A stretch of DNA of 63,163 nt from Bacteroidaceae bacterium. Its GTDB lineage: Bacteria; Bacteroidota; Bacteroidia; Bacteroidales; Bacteroidaceae. The position numbers were made by a program, and so were the translations under genes. Shown here piece after piece: positions 43,562-52,305 of this stretch (the first letter of the stretch is position 1; every line of letters starts with the position of its first letter). Where the stretch lies: contig JAGAQY010000038.1 of assembly GCA_017622495.1 (NCBI GenBank), positions 1 to 63,163 on the forward strand. The letters run 5' to 3'. The notes beneath the pieces are model-generated. The model had not been told where the DNA came from, made no database searches, and was given only the letters and a program-made list of their open reading frames with translations.

Positions 43562-44263
43562 TCAAGCCCGCTTTTGTGTCAAAATTGACAGAATGATATA
43601 CCAACCTATGACAGCAGAGAGGCCATTGAGCCCCAGCACAATGAGCAGCACAAGGCTGACAAGGAGGAAAATATAGACTATGCGGTTGTACTTCCAAGAA
43701 AGGTTCTTAAACTTGAGTGAGAACATAGGTATCTCGGCGACCAATAGCCAAGAGAATAGCAGCACCAATCCGAGCACAAGAACCCAGCCATAGGGCTGCC
43801 CCACGATTGCGTCGTGCGAACCGATAACAAGGGCGCCCCAGAAAAGAGCATTGGCTGGTGTGGGGAGTCCGATGAACGAACTGGTCTGTCGTTCGTCGAC
43901 ATTGAATTTTGCAAGACGCAATGCCGAGAAGGCAACCAAAAGAAATGCCACAAACGGCATAGCAAAAGCAATCAACATATCAAGATGAGCATCAGCACAT
44001 TCGCGTAGCCAGCTAAACACCATCGTGGCAGGCGCAAAGCCAAAGGTGATGACATCGGCCAATGAGTCAAGTTCCTTTCCTATAGACGAACTCACCTTGA
44101 GGGCACGAGCCGAGAGCCCGTCGAAGAAGTCGAACACCGCGCCTGCAATGATGAATGCAAACGCAAGGGGATAGACTCCTTCGAAAGCATACACGGCAGC
44201 GACACATCCAGAGAGGAGGTTGCAGCAGGTGATGGTGTTGGGTATATACTTCTTGATATTCAT
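43562..44263 (-). CDS. pssA: CDP-diacylglycerol-serine O-phosphatidyltransferase
   Basis: 233 aa membrane enzyme making phosphatidylserine. The CDP-alcohol phosphotransferase motif is visible as FDFFDGLSARALKVSSSIGKELDSLADVITFG (D-G-x2-A-R-x8-G-x3-D-x3-D, about 49-76), within a set of about six to seven hydrophobic helices. It starts 12 nt after the psd stop, so PS synthase and decarboxylase are made together. Confidence 0.96.
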   Translation of the reverse strand: MNIKKYIPNTITCCNLLSGCVAAVYAFEGVYPLAFAFIIAGAVFDFFDGLSARALKVSSSIGKELDSLADVITFGFAPATMVFSWLRECADAHLDMLIAFAMPFVAFLLVAFSALRLAKFNVDERQTSSFIGLPTPANALFWGALVIGSHDAIVGQPYGWVLVLGLVLLFSWLLVAEIPMFSLKFKNLSWKYNRIVYIFLLVSLVLLIVLGLNGLSAVIGWYIILSILTQKRA

Positions 44264-44275
44264 GCTACAGAGAAA

Positions 44276-44962
44276 CTATTTCAACTTTGCCAATATAGTC
44301 TGATTACCGGTAGTCTTCTGTCCCATAGTGACACACACCTCGGTGCCGATAGGTAGGTAAACGTCTACACGAGATCCCAGTTTGATGAATCCAAAGTGCT
44401 CGTCAATGAAACTCTCGTCGCCCGGCTTGGCATAGGTCACGATACGGCGTGCCATAGCTCCTGCAATCTGACGCACCATAACCTCCTTGCCATCGGGAGT
44501 CTCGATGACTACCATTGAACGTTCATTGTCGGTGCTGGCCTTCGGGAGGAAGGCACGGTGAAATTTTCCATTATCGTGTGTCACCTTCGTCACCACACCA
44601 TCCACTGGATACCAGTTGGCATGCACGTTGAGCGGACTCATGAAGATAGAGAGCAGCAATCGTCTATCATGGAAGTAGTCGGGCTCCTCTACCTCCTCAA
44701 TCACAACAATCTTGCCATCAGCAGGAGCCACCACGATGCCTTCTGTCTCCTCCCCAGGGAAACGGCGCGGCGGACAACGGAAGAAGTTTACAAGCAACGC
44801 ATAAATTGTAGTAGCAATCACAGTGATAATGACGAAGAGCCAACGATGTTCGGGATAGGCAAACCACCAAGCCAAAGCACAGATAGCAGCCCAAACAAAA
44901 AAACCGATAGTGAGTTGGCGTGTACCTTCTTGATGCAGATGTATTTTGCGGAGTTTTCGCAT
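44276..44962 (-). CDS. psd: Phosphatidylserine decarboxylase
   Basis: 228 aa pyruvoyl enzyme converting phosphatidylserine to phosphatidylethanolamine. Short bacterial form with two N-terminal hydrophobic helices (about 18-55), [38 protein letters not shown] and the self-cleavage site in [15 protein letters not shown] (LGS, Ser becomes the pyruvoyl group). First gene of the psd-pssA-DUF4834 operon, with a TAAATTTG promoter upstream; divergent from dnaE. Confidence 0.96.
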   Translation of the reverse strand: MRKLRKIHLHQEGTRQLTIGFFVWAAICALAWWFAYPEHRWLFVIITVIATTIYALLVNFFRCPPRRFPGEETEGIVVAPADGKIVVIEEVEEPDYFHDRRLLLSIFMSPLNVHANWYPVDGVVTKVTHDNGKFHRAFLPKASTDNERSMVVIETPDGKEVMVRQIAGAMARRIVTYAKPGDESFIDEHFGFIKLGSRVDVYLPIGTEVCVTMGQKTTGNQTILAKLK

Positions 44963-44984
44963 AGTATTCTTTATTTAAATTATG

Positions 44985-44992
44985 CAAATTTA
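44985..44992 (-). promoter_or_regulatory. -7 promoter element (TAAATTTG) for psd
   Basis: Minus-strand TAAATTTG, 22 nt before the psd ATG. Confidence 0.6.
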
Positions 44993-45115
44993 TACTTTAT
45001 CTGTTAATGGTGCAAGAAAAAAGTCAATTTAATGTTTTTTTATCTGTTTTCATAGAAACAAAGAAGACAACTGCAATCTTGTTTATTTGTTCTCCTCTCG
45101 GCTTGCACCCACTTT

Positions 45116-45269
45116 AGTGTTTGCTGCGCAATCACAGAAATTAGGCTGCGCCTCGGAAAACTGCAACTGACGCAGGAACGAGAGCGAAGATAAGTTATCT
45201 TAGCCGAGTGACAAGGAAGAAAATATAATTAAATAAATTTGCGTTTTCTCTCGGCTTGCACTAATTTTG
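45116..45269 (+). repeat. Promoter-bearing dispersed repeat, dnaE copy
   Basis: Promoter end: TTTG (45238-45241), N20 ending CTCGGCTTGCAC, TAATTTTG (45262-45269), 19 nt before the dnaE ATG. The rest matches the recG copy in inverted orientation. A second degenerate promoter end (TCTCGGCTTGCACCCACTTT) lies at 45097-45116, so two units may be stacked. Confidence 0.8.
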
Positions 45270-45288
45270 TCAGTCTAAGAAAAAGAAT

Positions 45289-48200
45289 ATGGAAGACTTC
45301 GTTCATTTACACGTACATACACAATATTCAATACTTGACGGGCAGGCAAGTGTGTCCAAGTTGGTAGACAAGGCTATGGCCGACGGCATGCGTGGTATTG
45401 CCGTGACTGACCATGGGAACATGATGGCCATCAAGGAGTTCACGAACTATGTAAACAAGAAGAACGGTGGAATCAATGGCGAGATCAAGGACTTGAAGAA
45501 GCGCATCAAAGCCATCGAGGGCGGCAAAGAGGAGTGCGAAGACCCCGCAGCTGCCGTGGCCGAGTGCAAGGCTAAGGTGAAGGAGTTGGAAGCAAAGCGC
45601 TTCAAGCCCATCATCGGATGTGAGATGTATGTGGCTCCGCGCCGCCTTCATCAGAAGGAGGGTAAGGAGGCCGACGGTGCCAACTATCACCTGGTGGTGC
45701 TGGCCAAGAACGAGAAGGGGTACCACAACCTCATCAAACTGGTGTCAAAAGCGTGGACCGAGGGTTTCTACAACCGCCCCCGTACCGACCGCGTGGAGTT
45801 GGAGAAGTACAAGGAGGGACTCATCGTATGTTCGGCTTGTCTTGGTGGCGAGGTACCCAAGAAGATTACCCGAGGCATGCTCTCCGATGCCGAAGAAGCC
45901 ATACAGTGGTACAAGAGCGTTTTCGGTGAAGACTACTACCTGGAGCTGCAGCTGCACAAGGCTACCGTAGCACGTGCCAACCACGAGGCGTACGAGCTGC
46001 AGCTGAAGGTGAACGAGAAGCTCATCGAATACAGCAAGAAATATGGCATCGGGTTGGTGTGCACCAACGACGTGCACTTCGTAAACGAAGAGCATGCCGA
46101 GGCTCACGACCGCCTCATCTGCCTCTCCACGGGCAAGGACCTCGACGACCCCACCCGTATGCTCTACTCCAAGCAGGAGTGGATGAAGACGACGGCCGAG
46201 ATGAACGAAATCTTCGGCCACATCCCCGAGGCCTTGGCCAACACGGTGAAGATATGCGATCAGGTGGAGTTCTACTCCATCGACCATGCCCCCATCATGC
46301 CCAACTTCGAGATTCCCGAGGATTTCGGTACCGAGGAGGGCTACCGTCAGAAATACACCGAAGAGGACCTCTTCAATGAGTTTACTCGCGACGAAAAGGG
46401 CAATGTGGTGCTTTCGCAGAACGATGCCGAAGCCAAGATAGAGAAGCTGGGCGGCTACGACAAGCTCTACCGCATCAAGCTCGAGGCCGACTATCTGAAG
46501 AAGCTCACCATGGACGGTGCCAAGAAATACTACCCCGACATGACGCCCGAGATTGAGGAACGCCTCATCTTCGAGCTGCACATCATGAAGACGATGGGTT
46601 TCCCGGGCTACTTCCTCATCGTGCAGGACTTTATCTGGGCAGCACGCAACCTCTTGGGCGTATCGGTAGGTCCGGGCCGTGGCTCGGCAGCGGGTTCCGC
46701 CGTGGCCTATTGCCTGGAGATCACGCGCATCGACCCCATCAAGTACGACCTGCTGTTCGAGCGTTTCCTCAACCCCGACCGTATCTCTCTCCCCGATATC
46801 GACGTGGACTTCGACGATGACGGCCGTGGCGAGGTACTGCGCTGGGTGACCGAGAAGTATGGCGCCGAGAAGGTGGCCCATATCATCACCTATGGCACCA
46901 TGGCCACGAAGATGGCCCTCAAGGACGTGGCACGTGTGCAGAAGCTGCCGCTCGACCGCTCCAACTACCTCTGCAAGCTCATCCCCGACAAGCTGCCCGA
47001 CAAAAAGCTCAACCTCCCCAATGCCATCGAGGCTATTCCCGAACTGCAGGAGGCTGAGACATCGCCCGACCCCATACTGCGCGACACCATCAAGTATGCC
47101 AAGATGCTCGAAGGCAACGTGCGCGGAACTGGTGTACATGCCTGTGGCACCATCATCTGCCGCGACGACATCACCGACTGGGTTCCCGTGAGCACAGCTG
47201 ACGACAAGGAGACGGGCGAAAAGCTTCTCGTAACACAATACGAGGGTAGCGTGATTGAGGACACGGGACTCATCAAGATGGACTTTCTCGGTCTGAAGAC
47301 CCTCTCCATCATCAAGGAGGCAGTGGCCAACATCAAGCAGAGCCTCGGCATCGATGTCGACGTAGATACCATATCCATCGAAGACCCCAAGACCTATCAA
47401 CTCTACTGCGAGGGCAAGACCATCGGTACGTTCCAGTTCGAGTCGCCCGGTATGCAGAAGTACCTTCGCGAGCTACAGCCCTCCACCTTCGAGGATCTCA
47501 TCGCTATGAACGCGCTGTATCGTCCGGGGCCGATGGACTACATCCCCGACTTCATTGACCGTAAGCACGGCCGCAAGCCCATTGAGTACGACATTCCCTG
47601 TATGGAGAAGTACCTCAAGGACACCTACGGCATCACCGTATACCAGGAGCAGGTGATGCTCCTCTCGCGCCAGCTGGCCGACTTCACCCGTGGTGAGTCC
47701 GACGCGCTTCGTAAGGCCATGGGTAAGAAGAAGAAGGACATCGTAGACAAGATGAAGCCCAAGTTCATCGAGGGTGGACAGAAGAACGGTCACGACCCCA
47801 AGATTCTCGACAAGATTTGGGGCGACTGGGAGAAGTTTGCCTCCTACGCCTTCAACAAGAGCCACGCCACCTGCTACTCCTGGGTAGCCTATCAGACAGC
47901 CTACCTCAAGGCTAACTACCCACCCCAATACATGGCAGCCAACCTCTCGCGCAACCTCTCGCGCATCGACGAAATCACCAAGCTCATGGACGAGTGCAAG
48001 GCCATGGGCATCAACGTACTTGGTCCCGACGTGAACGAGAGTTACCTTAAGTTCTCTGTCAACGCCAAGGGTGACATCCGCTTCGGGCTTGGAGGTGTCA
48101 AGGGTGTGGGCGAAGGAGCTGTGGAGGCCATCATCCGTGAGCGCGAAGCCAATGGTCCTTACAAGAATATCTACGACTTTGTAGAGCGTGTCAACCTGCA

Positions 48201-49107
48201 GGCCTGCAACCGCAAGAACCTCGAGTGCCTGGCACTCTCGGGCGGCTTCGACTGCTTCACCGAGCTCAAGCGCGAGGACTACTTTGCCGAGAACGCCAAG
48301 AAAGAGGGCTTCCTCGACATCCTCATCCGTTACGGGACCTTGGTGCAGACCGAGCGTGCACAGGCCATGAACTCCCTCTTCGGCATGGACGGCATGGCCG
48401 ATGCCATAGCCCAACCCAAGTTGCCCGAGAACGTACAGGAATGGTCCAGTATCGAGCGTCTCAACAAGGAGCGCGACCTCGTGGGCATCTACCTCTCGGC
48501 ACATCCGCTCGACGAGTACCGCATCATCCTCGAAGACGTATGTTCGGTACATCTGGCCGACCTGCAGGAGGTAATCGACAAGAAAGAGGAACGCGACGTG
48601 ACCCTCGGAGGCGTAGTCACTGGCACACGTAGCGGTTTTACCAAGACCAACAAGCCCTTTGGCATCACCAAGATAGAGGATTTCTCAGGCACCTACGAGA
48701 TAGCCCTCTTTGGCGACGACTGGCTCCGCTGGAGCAACTACATGGCCGAGGGCTACTTCCTATATATAAAGGGACGCATCGCACCCCGCTTCTCCTATGG
48801 TAAATCGGGCTCCGAAGCCTACGAACTCAAGGTAGGCAGCATCGAGTTGCTGCCCGATGTCAAGAACACCCTCCTACAGCGCATCACCATCACCATACAG
48901 CTCGAGGACCTCAACGACGAGGTGGTGAACGACCTCTACACCATGCTGCGCGATAGCCCCGGCACCAGCGAGGTATGCTTCCACGTCAAGGATGCCGAGG
49001 GGCAGTTCCACGCCGAGCTCAAATCAAGGAACATGAAAGCCTCCATACAAAAAGAACTCATAAATTACATAAAAAGCCACGAAGGATTGGATTATAAGAT
49101 AAATTAA
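45289..49107 (+). CDS. dnaE: DNA polymerase III alpha subunit
   Basis: 1272 aa replicative polymerase. Visible: PHP domain at the N-terminus (FVHLHVHTQYSILDGQASV; ITDHGNM-like VTDHGNMMA), palm with GPGRGSAAGSAVAYCLEIT and the catalytic aspartates in LPDIDVDFDDDGRGEV, fingers with TFQFESPGMQKYLRELQP and LYRPGPMDYIPDFI, tandem helix-hairpin-helix (FGLGGVKGVGEGAVEAI), and OB domain near 1060-1150 (VTLGGVVTGTRSGFTKTNKPFG). The N-terminal part has a Lys/Glu-rich insert near 65-105. Driven by the repeat-borne promoter. Confidence 0.98.
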   Translation: MEDFVHLHVHTQYSILDGQASVSKLVDKAMADGMRGIAVTDHGNMMAIKEFTNYVNKKNGGINGEIKDLKKRIKAIEGGKEECEDPAAAVAECKAKVKELEAKRFKPIIGCEMYVAPRRLHQKEGKEADGANYHLVVLAKNEKGYHNLIKLVSKAWTEGFYNRPRTDRVELEKYKEGLIVCSACLGGEVPKKITRGMLSDAEEAIQWYKSVFGEDYYLELQLHKATVARANHEAYELQLKVNEKLIEYSKKYGIGLVCTNDVHFVNEEHAEAHDRLICLSTGKDLDDPTRMLYSKQEWMKTTAEMNEIFGHIPEALANTVKICDQVEFYSIDHAPIMPNFEIPEDFGTEEGYRQKYTEEDLFNEFTRDEKGNVVLSQNDAEAKIEKLGGYDKLYRIKLEADYLKKLTMDGAKKYYPDMTPEIEERLIFELHIMKTMGFPGYFLIVQDFIWAARNLLGVSVGPGRGSAAGSAVAYCLEITRIDPIKYDLLFERFLNPDRISLPDIDVDFDDDGRGEVLRWVTEKYGAEKVAHIITYGTMATKMALKDVARVQKLPLDRSNYLCKLIPDKLPDKKLNLPNAIEAIPELQEAETSPDPILRDTIKYAKMLEGNVRGTGVHACGTIICRDDITDWVPVSTADDKETGEKLLVTQYEGSVIEDTGLIKMDFLGLKTLSIIKEAVANIKQSLGIDVDVDTISIEDPKTYQLYCEGKTIGTFQFESPGMQKYLRELQPSTFEDLIAMNALYRPGPMDYIPDFIDRKHGRKPIEYDIPCMEKYLKDTYGITVYQEQVMLLSRQLADFTRGESDALRKAMGKKKKDIVDKMKPKFIEGGQKNGHDPKILDKIWGDWEKFASYAFNKSHATCYSWVAYQTAYLKANYPPQYMAANLSRNLSRIDEITKLMDECKAMGINVLGPDVNESYLKFSVNAKGDIRFGLGGVKGVGEGAVEAIIREREANGPYKNIYDFVERVNLQACNRKNLECLALSGGFDCFTELKREDYFAENAKKEGFLDILIRYGTLVQTERAQAMNSLFGMDGMADAIAQPKLPENVQEWSSIERLNKERDLVGIYLSAHPLDEYRIILEDVCSVHLADLQEVIDKKEERDVTLGGVVTGTRSGFTKTNKPFGITKIEDFSGTYEIALFGDDWLRWSNYMAEGYFLYIKGRIAPRFSYGKSGSEAYELKVGSIELLPDVKNTLLQRITITIQLEDLNDEVVNDLYTMLRDSPGTSEVCFHVKDAEGQFHAELKSRNMKASIQKELINYIKSHEGLDYKIN

Positions 49108-49110
49108 TCG

Positions 49111-49118
49111 TACATTTG
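49111..49118 (+). promoter_or_regulatory. -7 promoter element (TACATTTG) for trxA
   Basis: TACATTTG begins 4 nt after the dnaE stop and lies 45 nt before the trxA ATG. Confidence 0.6.
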
Positions 49119-49163
49119 TAGTCACGAAAACATTCCAATAACATTTTTAAGCATAAAAACATT

Positions 49164-49481
49164 ATGGCATTACAAATCACAGACAGCAATTTCGAGGAGA
49201 TCCTCGCTCAGGGCAAACCCGTCGTAGTAGACTTCTGGGCCACATGGTGCGGCCCCTGCAAGAAGATTGCTCCCGATATCGAAGCATTGGCCGAGGAGTA
49301 TGATGGCCGCGTCATCATAGGCAAGTGCGACGTTGACGACAACGATGACCTCACCAGCAAGTTTGGCGTACGCAACATCCCCACCGTCATCTTCATCAAG
49401 AACGGCGAGGTAGTAGACAAGACCGTAGGCGCAGCCACCAAGGCCGCTTTTGCCGAAAAAATCGAGGCATTACTGAAGTAA
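49164..49481 (+). CDS. trxA: Thioredoxin
   Basis: 105 aa cytosolic disulfide reductase. Active site WCGPC at residues 28-32 in VVVDFWATWCGPCKKIAP, the cis-proline segment FGVRNIPTVIFIKNGE, and standard length. Own promoter after dnaE, followed by the inverted-repeat region at 49471-49600. Confidence 0.97.
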   Translation: MALQITDSNFEEILAQGKPVVVDFWATWCGPCKKIAPDIEALAEEYDGRVIIGKCDVDDNDDLTSKFGVRNIPTVIFIKNGEVVDKTVGAATKAAFAEKIEALLK

Positions 49482-49620
49482 GTTGATAAGTTTTTGAGTT
49501 TTTTAGTTTGTCAGACGCAACCACCAACTCAAAAAACTTAAAAACTCAAACTTAAAACTTACTTCAGTAGGCTTGCGTCTGACAAACTCAAAAAACTTAA
49601 AAACTAAAAAACTCAAAAAA
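49471..49620. repeat. Interlocked inverted repeats and A-rich array between trxA and the next gene
   Basis: Segment A (about 49472-49498, TACTGAAGTAAG...) is inverted at about 49541-49568; segment B (49506-49520, GTTTGTCAGACGCAA) is perfectly inverted at 49573-49587. The order A-B-A'-B' means both stems cannot form as simple nested hairpins. The remainder consists of repeated AACTTAAAA/ACTCAAAAA units running up to 3 nt before the next ATG. Confidence 0.75.
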
Positions 49621-49623
49621 AAT

Positions 49624-49953
49624 ATGGACGACGAATTTCTCATCGATGACCTCGACGACGACAAGACCGTAGAGTTTATCCACAATTTTCTCCCCGTAGA
49701 GCTTAAAGATAAGTTCACCGATGACGACCTCTACTACATTATCGACGTCATTGCCGACTACTACTTCAGCAGCGGCCTGCTCGATGCCAAGCCCGATGCA
49801 GACGGCTGTATTGAGATCGATACCGACAAGATCGTAGCCTACATCATCAAGGAGGCCAAGAAAGACAAGATTGGCGATTGGCTGCCCCAGGACATTGAAC
49901 TCGTGGTACAGGCCGAGATGGAATATGGCAACAGCCTGGGGCAGGTAGACTAA
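49624..49953 (+). CDS. Small acidic protein, Bacteroidales-conserved, function unknown
   Basis: 109 aa, very acidic: MDDEFLIDDLDDDKTVEFIHNFLPVELKDKF, then DDLYYIIDVIADYYFSSGLL and IVAYIIKEAKKDKIGDWLPQDIELVVQAEMEY. No signal peptide or membrane helix. I take it for a conserved Bacteroidales protein but know no domain name. The frame is open further upstream, but that portion is the A-rich repeat. Intrinsic terminator downstream. Confidence 0.7.
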   Translation: MDDEFLIDDLDDDKTVEFIHNFLPVELKDKFTDDDLYYIIDVIADYYFSSGLLDAKPDADGCIEIDTDKIVAYIIKEAKKDKIGDWLPQDIELVVQAEMEYGNSLGQVD

Positions 49954-49976
49954 CCCTACCCCAAAGCCAAACCAGC

Positions 49977-50011
49977 AAAACAGGGATGCCTTGAGAAGCA
50001 TCCCTGTTTTT
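49977..50011 (+). terminator. Intrinsic terminator
   Basis: 13-bp stem AAAACAGGGATGC/GCATCCCTGTTTT (49977-49989, 49998-50010) with a T-run, 23 nt after the stop of the acidic protein gene. Confidence 0.9.
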
Positions 50012-50201
50012 GTTAGGAACAGACATCATACATCTTCTACCTGAGGCCTACCCGCATACACCGCAGATGATGGCAGCCAGCCACAGGACGTTTATTGAAA
50101 ACGGCAGGTCATTCTATATCGTTATGGCGTCCGCTCCGCTCCCTTCACAGCCTCCCTTCTAAATACTTTTCCTAAAATTTTTGTTTTAGTGTTAGATTGC
50201 G

Positions 50202-50209
50202 TAATTTTG
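50202..50209 (+). promoter_or_regulatory. -7 promoter element (TAATTTTG)
   Basis: TAATTTTG with TTTG about 18 nt upstream (50180-50183), 39 nt before the ATG at 50249. Confidence 0.5.
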
Positions 50210-50248
50210 CAGAGATAGTTGCGTACAGTACAGCAAGCACGTGAGCAT

Positions 50249-50659
50249 ATGAAGAGGCTGATAGGACTCATCTTTGCCTTATTGGTGTGTGGCCTGGTGG
50301 CCGTTCATCGAGTGGCAGATGGCGGGGCAGAGCGCTCTGCAAGTGAGGCGGCATGCATGGTGGCTGCAACGGTCGACAGTTCTACGGTTCTCCATGCCCT
50401 GACAGCTTCCGAGGATGGCAGCCTGACGCTGCAGCGCCTGCTCGATGAGGTGGCAATCATCGTGCCCAGTGCCGATATGGCTGCTGGCAAGACCTCGGCG
50501 AAGAGCAACTGCAGCAAGTGGTGCAAGGTGTGTGCCGGCAGGCTGCGCGGGCATTCAGGACGGGGCTTCGAGGAAGCTGCGCTGTGCCGTTCGGGCGTGG
50601 CGGCTTTTGCCAGAGCCATTGACCACTATGTGTATGCCTTCAGGCATATTATCATTTAG
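50249..50659 (+). CDS. Small exported protein, function unknown
   Basis: 136 aa. The N-terminus MKRLIGLIFALLVCGLVAVHRV is a signal or anchor segment (Cys14 could be a lipobox cysteine but the context LLVCG is weak). The mature part has NCSKWCKVCAG (three close cysteines near 88-95) and a C-terminal FARAIDHYVYAFRHIII. The TTG 30 nt upstream is a less likely start. It precedes the NhaD gene by 183 nt on the same strand. No family recognised; expressed gene inferred from the promoter match and the signal segment. Confidence 0.5.
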   Translation: MKRLIGLIFALLVCGLVAVHRVADGGAERSASEAACMVAATVDSSTVLHALTASEDGSLTLQRLLDEVAIIVPSADMAAGKTSAKSNCSKWCKVCAGRLRGHSGRGFEEAALCRSGVAAFARAIDHYVYAFRHIII

Positions 50660-50842
50660 CATACGTATCGTAGTATCGTGAGTGCATGCACCCTTGGCGG
50701 ATGTGCTCGTTTGTGGCGCTGAGGCACCTGTAGGTGGCTCGGGGCTGCGGTTTATCCATATATTTTCCTTATTCATCGGGGCCTCCTCTGCGCGGCATAG
50801 GGGTGCCGTATGTTAACATAAAAAAAGTGGTATTAGATTCTT

Positions 50843-52177
50843 ATGATACTGACAATGATAATCCTGTTTGCTCTAGGGTATATGTGCATTGCGCTGGAGC
50901 ATAGAATAAAGATTGACAAGTCGGCCACGGCGCTGGCCATGTTTGCCGTGATATGGTCGGTATATGCACTGGCATCGGGCGATGCCGACACGGGCAGCAA
51001 GCTGCTGGAGCACCTGGGCAGCACCTGCGAGACACTCGTATTCCTCATCGGTGCCATGACCATCGTGGACCTGATAGACCGGAATGGTGGATTTAGCATC
51101 ATCACCGACCACATCACCTCGCGTAACAAGATTACGCTGCTATGGACGCTAGCCTTCATCACCTTCTTCATGTCGGCCGTGCTGGACAATATGACTACTA
51201 CCATCATCATGATCATGATGTTGCGAAAGCTGGTGCCTACATTGCGCGACCGATGGATATATGCGGGCGTCATCATCATTGCAGCCAATACGGGTGGCGC
51301 GTGGTCGCCCATAGGCGATGTCACCACCATCATGCTGTGGATGCGCGGCAACGTGACAGCCGGCAGCCTCATCCTCTACCTCATGGTGCCGTGCCTGGTG
51401 TCGATGGTGATACCCGTGGTGATGGCCATGAGGAAATTGCGTAGAGGCACGCTGATGCTACCTCAGGTAGATGCAGCCACGCCACTGCCCCGCGGCGTGG
51501 GGAAGCGATTTAGTCGAGGCGTGCTGTGCCTGGGCGTGGCGGGACTGCTGTCCGTGCCCGTGTTCAAGAGCCTCACAGGACTACCGCCCTATGTGGGCAT
51601 GATGCTCTCGCTCGGCGTGGTATGGATAGTCACGGAGTGGATATATGGGCACAGGAAACTGAACATAAGTGAAGACTCGAAGCATCGTGTGTCGCAGATA
51701 GTGAAGAATATCGACATGCCCACCATCCTGTTCTTCCTCGGCATACTGATGTCGGTGGCAGGGCTGCAGACGGCCGGCATACTGAGCGATACGGCAAACT
51801 TCCTCGACAGGAGCATCCACGAGGTGTTTACCATCACCTCAATCATCGGAGTGCTCTCCTCGGTCATCGACAACGTGCCGTTGGTGGCAGCCTGCATAGG
51901 CATGTATCCCATGCCCGACGTGGCGGCTATCGCTGCCAGTGCCGACCCTGCGTATGCGCAGCTGTTTGCACCCGACGGATTGTTTTGGCTGCTCCTCTCC
52001 TACTGTGCCGGTGTGGGTGGCAGCATCCTCATCATAGGCTCGGCAGCAGGCGTGGTTGCCATGGGACTCGAGCGGATAGATTTTGCATGGTATCTGAAGA
52101 ATATCTCCCTGATGGCCTTCGTAGGCTACATGGCCGGCATAGTAGTCATACTTATGGAGTCGATACTGTTTATGTAA
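50843..52177 (+). CDS. nhaD: Na+/H+ antiporter, NhaD family
   Basis: 444 aa inner-membrane protein with about eleven hydrophobic helices. Family segments: LEHLGSTCETLVFLIGAMTIVDLID, TFFMSAVLDNMTTTIIMIMMLRK, AANTGGAWSPIGDVTTIMLW (the conserved ion-site region) and SSVIDNVPLVAACIGMY, CAGVGGSILIIGSAAGVVAMG. Exports Na+ (or Li+) in exchange for protons. The gap to the upstream gene shows no clear promoter, so cotranscription is possible. Confidence 0.93.
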   Translation: MILTMIILFALGYMCIALEHRIKIDKSATALAMFAVIWSVYALASGDADTGSKLLEHLGSTCETLVFLIGAMTIVDLIDRNGGFSIITDHITSRNKITLLWTLAFITFFMSAVLDNMTTTIIMIMMLRKLVPTLRDRWIYAGVIIIAANTGGAWSPIGDVTTIMLWMRGNVTAGSLILYLMVPCLVSMVIPVVMAMRKLRRGTLMLPQVDAATPLPRGVGKRFSRGVLCLGVAGLLSVPVFKSLTGLPPYVGMMLSLGVVWIVTEWIYGHRKLNISEDSKHRVSQIVKNIDMPTILFFLGILMSVAGLQTAGILSDTANFLDRSIHEVFTITSIIGVLSSVIDNVPLVAACIGMYPMPDVAAIAASADPAYAQLFAPDGLFWLLLSYCAGVGGSILIIGSAAGVVAMGLERIDFAWYLKNISLMAFVGYMAGIVVILMESILFM

Positions 52178-52245
52178 GGAATAGCATTTGAGAAATTGCA
52201 CAAAGATTCGAATGTTTTGGTCTTTTGCAATCAGTGGATACAAGT

Positions 52246-52253
52246 TAATTTTG
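52246..52253 (+). promoter_or_regulatory. -7 promoter element (TAATTTTG) of the activase gene
   Basis: TAATTTTG with TTTG at 52224-52227, 18 nt spacing, about 50 nt before the start codon. Confidence 0.5.
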
Positions 52254-52305
52254 CGGTGTAATTTGGGGCACTATGTGTTGTGCCCATAGAGTATGATTGA
52301 TGATT

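Noticed and set aside
45745..47400. 551-aa minus-strand open frame opposite dnaE
   Set aside because: Pure shadow of the dnaE coding strand; lacks domains, promoter and start signals. Similar long antisense frames lie opposite GH51, ilvB and the activase because of GC-rich codon use.
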